A DNA stretch of 64,000 nucleotides from Streptomyces liliiviolaceus (GTDB taxonomy: Bacteria > Actinomycetota > Actinomycetes > Streptomycetales > Streptomycetaceae), in contig NZ_JAGPYQ010000001.1 of assembly GCF_018070025.1 (NCBI RefSeq), positions 6,758,001-6,822,000 on the forward strand. Reading direction: 5' to 3'. Positions 60,636-64,000 of the stretch are shown in pieces (positions within the stretch are counted from its first letter, which is position 1; each line of letters opens with the position of its first letter). The position numbers and the translations under genes were made by a program. The notes under the pieces were generated by a model, which made no database searches, was not told the DNA's origin, and worked only from the letters and a program-made list of their open reading frames with translations.

Positions 60636-61822
60636 ACGAGGTTGACCTCCGGTCTCGGGGCGTCGGCGGCGAACCGGTCGGCCCGCAGCGGGGTGATGTC
60701 GACGAACGGATCCTGCCCCAGGTAGAGATCGCGGACCACCTCTCCGACGGCGGGTCCCTGAAGGAAGCCGTGCCCGGAGAACCCGGTCGCGTACAGGAAG
60801 CGGGAGACCTGGGCGGCCTCGCCGATCAGGGCGTTGTGGTCCGGGGTGATCTCGTACAGGCCCGCCCAGCCGCCCGTCCTGCGTACGTCGAGCAGGGTGG
60901 GGGCGCGGCGTTCCATGGCCTCGTAGAGGCGGGGGATCCAGCGGTCGTGCGTCTCGGTGGCGAAGCCGGGCCGCTCGTCGGGGTCGGACATGCCGACGAG
61001 GAGGCCGGGGCCCTCGGTGTGGAAGTACAGGCTGCTGGTGAAGTCGATGGTCATGGGGAGGTCGGGCGGGAGGTCCGGGATCGGTTCGGTGACGGCTATC
61101 TGGCGGCGCAGCGGCTCCACCGGCAGGTCCACACCCGCCATCGCCCCGACGGCCCGGGACCAGGCGCCGGCCGCGCAGACGACGGTGGACGTGGCGATGC
61201 GGCCCCGCCGGGTGACGACGGCCGTGATGTCGTCGCCGCGTGTCTCGATGCCGGTGACCTCGCAGTGGCGGACGATCGTCGCGCCGTGGCGGCGGGCGGT
61301 GTCCGCGTAGCCGTGCACCACGGCCTCGGGTGTGCAGTGGCCGTCGTCCGGGGAGAAGGCGGCGGCCAGCAGTCCGTCGGTGGTGATCAGCGGGGCGAGG
61401 CGGCGGGCCTCGGCCGGGTCGGTCATCCGGCTGGGCACGCCGAGAGCGTTCTGCAGCCGGACCCCGGCCTCGAACGCCTCGACCTCCCCGGGCGTCGACA
61501 GCAGGAACAGATAGCCGACGCGGCGCAGTCCGATGTCGTGGCCCGTGTCCTCCTCGAAGCGGGCGAACGCCTCCAGGCTGCGGGCGCCGAGCTGGATGTT
61601 GAGCTCGTCGGAGAACTGCGCGCGGACGCCTCCCGCGGCGCGCGCGGTGGACCCGGAGGCCAGTTCGTCGCGCTCGACCAGCACCACGTCGGGCACACCG
61701 GCCCGCGCCAGGTGACAGGCGATGCTCGTGCCCATCACCCCGCCGCCGATGACGACGACTCCCGCGCGCCCCGGCACGGCGGTCACGGACGGACCGTTCT
61801 GAGGTCTGAGGTCATCCCCCAT
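60632..61822 (-). CDS. FAD-dependent oxidoreductase, DAO family (sarcosine/pipecolate oxidase-like)
   Basis: A 396-residue amine or amino-acid oxidase. The FAD motif VVVIGGGVMGTSIACHLAR is near the N-terminus and the C-terminal GFSGHGFLQGPAVGE completes the DAO fold. The family includes sarcosine, glycine and L-pipecolate oxidases. Placement ahead of two saccharopine dehydrogenases suggests an imino acid in lysine metabolism, such as pipecolate or saccharopine itself, as substrate. ATG at 61822 is used; a GTG at 61852 is also in frame. Confidence 0.85.
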   Translation of the reverse strand: MGDDLRPQNGPSVTAVPGRAGVVVIGGGVMGTSIACHLARAGVPDVVLVERDELASGSTARAAGGVRAQFSDELNIQLGARSLEAFARFEEDTGHDIGLRRVGYLFLLSTPGEVEAFEAGVRLQNALGVPSRMTDPAEARRLAPLITTDGLLAAAFSPDDGHCTPEAVVHGYADTARRHGATIVRHCEVTGIETRGDDITAVVTRRGRIATSTVVCAAGAWSRAVGAMAGVDLPVEPLRRQIAVTEPIPDLPPDLPMTIDFTSSLYFHTEGPGLLVGMSDPDERPGFATETHDRWIPRLYEAMERRAPTLLDVRRTGGWAGLYEITPDHNALIGEAAQVSRFLYATGFSGHGFLQGPAVGEVVRDLYLGQDPFVDITPLRADRFAADAPRPEVNLV

Positions 61823-61910
61823 CCCTTCCCCGGTCCGCGCCGGTGTCACCACATCCGGCGCGGCGGGCGGACGGTCCGGGGAGGGCGGTCCGCCGGGGCG
61901 GCCGGGCGGG

Positions 61911-62579
61911 TCAGACCCGGTGGCCCACCACCGCGTCCAGGTGCGGCAGGTCGTGGTCCAGGCGCTCGCGCTTGGTGCGCAGGTAGGTGATGTTGTCGTC
62001 GCAGGGCGGGATCAGCAGCGGCACCTGGGCGTCGACCCGGATGCCGTTGCGGACCAACGCCTCCCGCTTGCGCGGGTTGTTGGACATCAGCCGCACCGAG
62101 CGGACACCGAGGTCGTGCAGGATGTCCGCGCCCACGCCGTAGTCACGGGCGTCCACGGGCAGGCCGAGCGCGAGGTTCGCCTCCACCGTGTCGAGGCCCT
62201 CCGACTGGAGCTTCATCGCCTGGAGCTTGGCCAGCAGTCCGATACCGCGGCCCTCGTGCCCCCGGAGGTAGATCAGGACACCGCGGCCCTCCGCGGCGAT
62301 CTCCCTCAGCGCGGTGGTGAGTTGCGGGCCGCACTCGCAGTGCCGGGACCCGAACGCGTCCCCGGTCAGGCACTCGGAGTGCAGCCGGGTGAGTATTCCC
62401 TCGCCCCGGGCGCCCCGTATGTCGCCGTACACCAGGGCCACTTGTTCGTCTCCGCGGGTACGGTCCAGGTAGCCGACGGCCTCGAAATCGCCGTACACAG
62501 TGGGCAGCGGAGAACTCACGACCCGCTCGACGCCTGCGGACTGGGATTTCCCGGCGAGTACGCCATCTATTTCTGTCAT
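61911..62579 (-). CDS. GTP cyclohydrolase II, Tyr-to-Met variant
   Basis: A 222-residue member of the RibA family. Zinc ligands Cys70, Cys81 and Cys83 are in SECLTGDAFGSRHCECG, and YLRGHEGRGIGL and NNPRKREAL are conserved. At the position of E. coli Tyr105 (KIRAYALQ) this protein has Met122 (KLQAMKLQ). In S. coelicolor the paralogue SCO6655 with this change is reported to stop at the formylated pyrimidine FAPy. The gene is divergent from a creatininase-family gene 39 bp away that could remove the formyl group. Confidence 0.9.
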   Translation of the reverse strand: MTEIDGVLAGKSQSAGVERVVSSPLPTVYGDFEAVGYLDRTRGDEQVALVYGDIRGARGEGILTRLHSECLTGDAFGSRHCECGPQLTTALREIAAEGRGVLIYLRGHEGRGIGLLAKLQAMKLQSEGLDTVEANLALGLPVDARDYGVGADILHDLGVRSVRLMSNNPRKREALVRNGIRVDAQVPLLIPPCDDNITYLRTKRERLDHDLPHLDAVVGHRV

Positions 62580-62618
62580 GATTCTGGTTCCTAAGCAGAG
62601 ACGAAAGGTCGCGAGAAC

Positions 62619-63437
62619 ATGGTCGATTCGGACGGTTCGGAAACACGGTTCACGGCGTCAGGGCCCTTGCCGGCGGACACCACGGAGGATGTGCGCACGC
62701 GAGGCGCCGGCGTTGCCCGGCAGGTCGCCGTGCTCCCCGTCGGCAGCTTCGAGCAGCACGGCCGGTATCTTCCGCTGTCGACCGACACGCTCGTGGCGTG
62801 TGCCATCGCCCGGGAGGTCGCTGCCGCATTCCCCGTTCATCTCCTTCCTCCGGTGACGATCTCCTGCTCCCACGAACACGCGGCCTGGCCGGGAACGGTG
62901 AGCATTTCCTCCGTGACACTCCATGCGATGGTGCGGGACATAGCCGATTCACTGCGGCGGTCGGGCGTGGACACGCTCGTACTGATCAATGGTCATGGCG
63001 GCAATTACGTGTTGGGCAATGTCGTTCAGGAATCCACCGCCACCGGTGCTCGAATGGCTCTGTTCCCGGCGGTCGAGGACTGGGAAACGGCGCGGGAGGC
63101 GGCCGGGGTGGAGACCTCGTTGCTCACCGATATGCATGCGGGGGAAATCGAGACCTCCATTCTGCTGCACACCGATCCCGAATACCTCAGGCCCGGTTAC
63201 GAGACCTCCGACTTCGTCGCCGACGACCGCAGGCATCTGCTCTCCCTCGGTATGTCGGCCTATACCAGGTCCGGTGTCATCGGCCGCCCTTCGAGGGCGT
63301 CCGCCGAGAAGGGGAAGGAACTTCTCGCCTCGCTCGCCGACTCCTTCGGAGCGTACTTCTCCCTACTGACATCCGACTCCGACGTACCGCCGGTTCCGCT
63401 CGCACCGCACGTACCGCCGGCCGTCGATCCGTCCTGA
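62619..63437 (+). CDS. Creatininase-family amidohydrolase (ArfB/FAPy deformylase-like)
   Basis: A 272-residue metal-dependent amidohydrolase. The metal ligands are seen in VGSFEQHGRYLPLSTDTLV, ISCSHEHAAWPGT, LINGHGGN and DMHAGEIETS. The family includes archaeal ArfB, which deformylates FAPy, and MftE. It begins 39 bp from the divergent GTP cyclohydrolase II variant. The conserved fold ends near SFGAYFSLL, and the last 20 residues and 178 bases overlap the next gene antisense. Confidence 0.88.
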   Translation: MVDSDGSETRFTASGPLPADTTEDVRTRGAGVARQVAVLPVGSFEQHGRYLPLSTDTLVACAIAREVAAAFPVHLLPPVTISCSHEHAAWPGTVSISSVTLHAMVRDIADSLRRSGVDTLVLINGHGGNYVLGNVVQESTATGARMALFPAVEDWETAREAAGVETSLLTDMHAGEIETSILLHTDPEYLRPGYETSDFVADDRRHLLSLGMSAYTRSGVIGRPSRASAEKGKELLASLADSFGAYFSLLTSDSDVPPVPLAPHVPPAVDPS

Positions 63438-64000
63438 GCGCCCCCGTTCCCGTCGGCGCGGGCCGGCAGCGGCTCTCCGGACGAACGCGGCCGCGCGTCC
63501 TGGTCCGCGGCGCCGGCCGCCGCCCCGCGGCTCTCGCGCGGGCCGCGCAGTCCCACGTACCAGCGCCCCACGAGGACGGCGACGCCGGGCAGGCTCGCGG
63601 CGAAGCTGAGGACGCCGTAGACGACGGCGACGGTCAGGCCCTGGGTCGCGCCCAGGCCCGCGGCGCCGAACGCCCAGGCGGTGACGCCCTCCCGTGGCCC
63701 CCAGCCGCCGACGTTCAGCGGCAGTCCCATGGCGATCAGGGCCAGCAGCGCCAGGGGCACCAACTCGGCGGCGGGCGCGGCCGATCCGACCGCGCGGGCC
63801 GCGAGCAGGAACATCAGGACGTGCCCCGCGAGGACCACGACGGACGAGATCGCCACGCCGGGCCAGCTCCCCCGCGACAGCAGCGCCCCGCGGGCCTCGG
63901 TGAGCGCGCCCCGCACGGCCCGGAAGCGGCGGGAGGCGCGCGGCGCCCTGCCCCTGCCGCGGACGGCGCCGACGGTGACGACCCCGCACACCGAGACGAC
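63260..64000 (-). CDS. Lysylphosphatidylglycerol synthase TM-region / flippase-like protein (5' end beyond window)
   Basis: The visible 3' part encodes a membrane protein of the LPG_synthase_TM (UPF0104) type: AISSVVVLAGHVLMFLLAARAVG, ALLALIAMGLPLNVGGWGPREG and the following helices (read in parts). GGWGPREG is typical of the family. After the last helix comes a 90-residue Gly/Ser/Ala-rich tail, the end of which is antisense to the creatininase gene. The start lies to the right of base 64000. Confidence 0.75.
   Translation of the reverse strand, partial: VVSVCGVVTVGAVRGRGRAPRASRRFRAVRGALTEARGALLSRGSWPGVAISSVVVLAGHVLMFLLAARAVGSAAPAAELVPLALLALIAMGLPLNVGGWGPREGVTAWAFGAAGLGATQGLTVAVVYGVLSFAASLPGVAVLVGRWYVGLRGPRESRGAAAGAADQDARPRSSGEPLPARADGNGGAQDGSTAGGTCGASGTGGTSESDVSREKYAPKESASEARSSFPFSADALEGRPMTPDLV

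Noticed and set aside
1..64000. tRNA, rRNA, riboswitch, insertion sequence, attachment site or replication origin
   Set aside because: I looked for cloverleaf-like segments, long terminal inverted repeats, transposase or integrase motifs and DnaA-box clusters and saw none I could defend. A covariance-model search was not possible here.

Overview
This window looks like the chromosome of a Streptomyces or a close relative. Coding GC is very high, third codon positions are almost all G or C, GTG starts are common, and genes are tightly coupled. Rare TTA (bldA-type) codons occur in two regulators, and the gaps carry dispersed Streptomyces-style repeats. I see no rRNA, tRNA, CRISPR array, transposase or phage gene. 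The left edge cuts a flavin monooxygenase and the right edge cuts a membrane flippase-like gene.

Layout. 0-7.9 kb: an aromatic-metabolism island with two paralogous FOXRED2-like flavin monooxygenases, a cytochrome P450, an FMN alpha-hydroxy-acid oxidase, a CPA2 antiporter and a divergent MIO aromatic amino-acid lyase. The lyase and one monooxygenase start from a 62-bp gap that is almost perfectly two-fold symmetric, and the second monooxygenase has the same promoter layout. 7.8-14.0 kb: a two-component system (response regulator with a TTA codon), a lipoprotein L,D-transpeptidase, a secreted GH16-CBM6 glucanase behind a LacI-type operator, and an AraC regulator. 14.2-23.4 kb: a pentose-phosphate operon tkt-tal-zwf-opcA-pgi-gnd-phosphatase, in which Zwf carries a long Lys/Ala-rich N-terminal extension. 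23.4-29.6 kb: a lipase, then a catalase-related/cyclooxygenase-like heme fusion protein coupled to a nitroreductase-like protein, probably for oxylipin chemistry.

29.6-36.7 kb: a thiamine-diphosphate decarboxylase and a shikimate/quinate catabolic unit (3-dehydroshikimate dehydratase, shikimate dehydrogenase, TetR regulator, MHS transporter) with two related 24-bp operators. 36.8-45.3 kb: a carbohydrate ABC importer (binding protein, two permeases, an uncharacterised large partner) with a ROK regulator and a BadF-type sugar kinase. 45.4-47.4 kb: a Tat-exported PAP2 phosphatase with an autotransporter-type repeat. A seven-copy inverted/direct repeat array follows at 47.5-47.9 kb.

47.9-58.3 kb: a TgmA/TgmB ATP-grasp RiPP pair, a serine hydrolase, a GT-B-like protein with a small partner, two opposed NB-ARC/TPR regulators (one a SARP with a TTA codon), and a small secreted peptide below the usual ORF cut-off. 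58.4-64 kb: a three-gene operon with both saccharopine-dehydrogenase types and a DAO-type oxidase. A GTP cyclohydrolase II follows that has Met in place of the catalytic Tyr; it is divergent from a creatininase-family amidohydrolase that probably completes its chemistry. The last gene is a flippase-like membrane protein.
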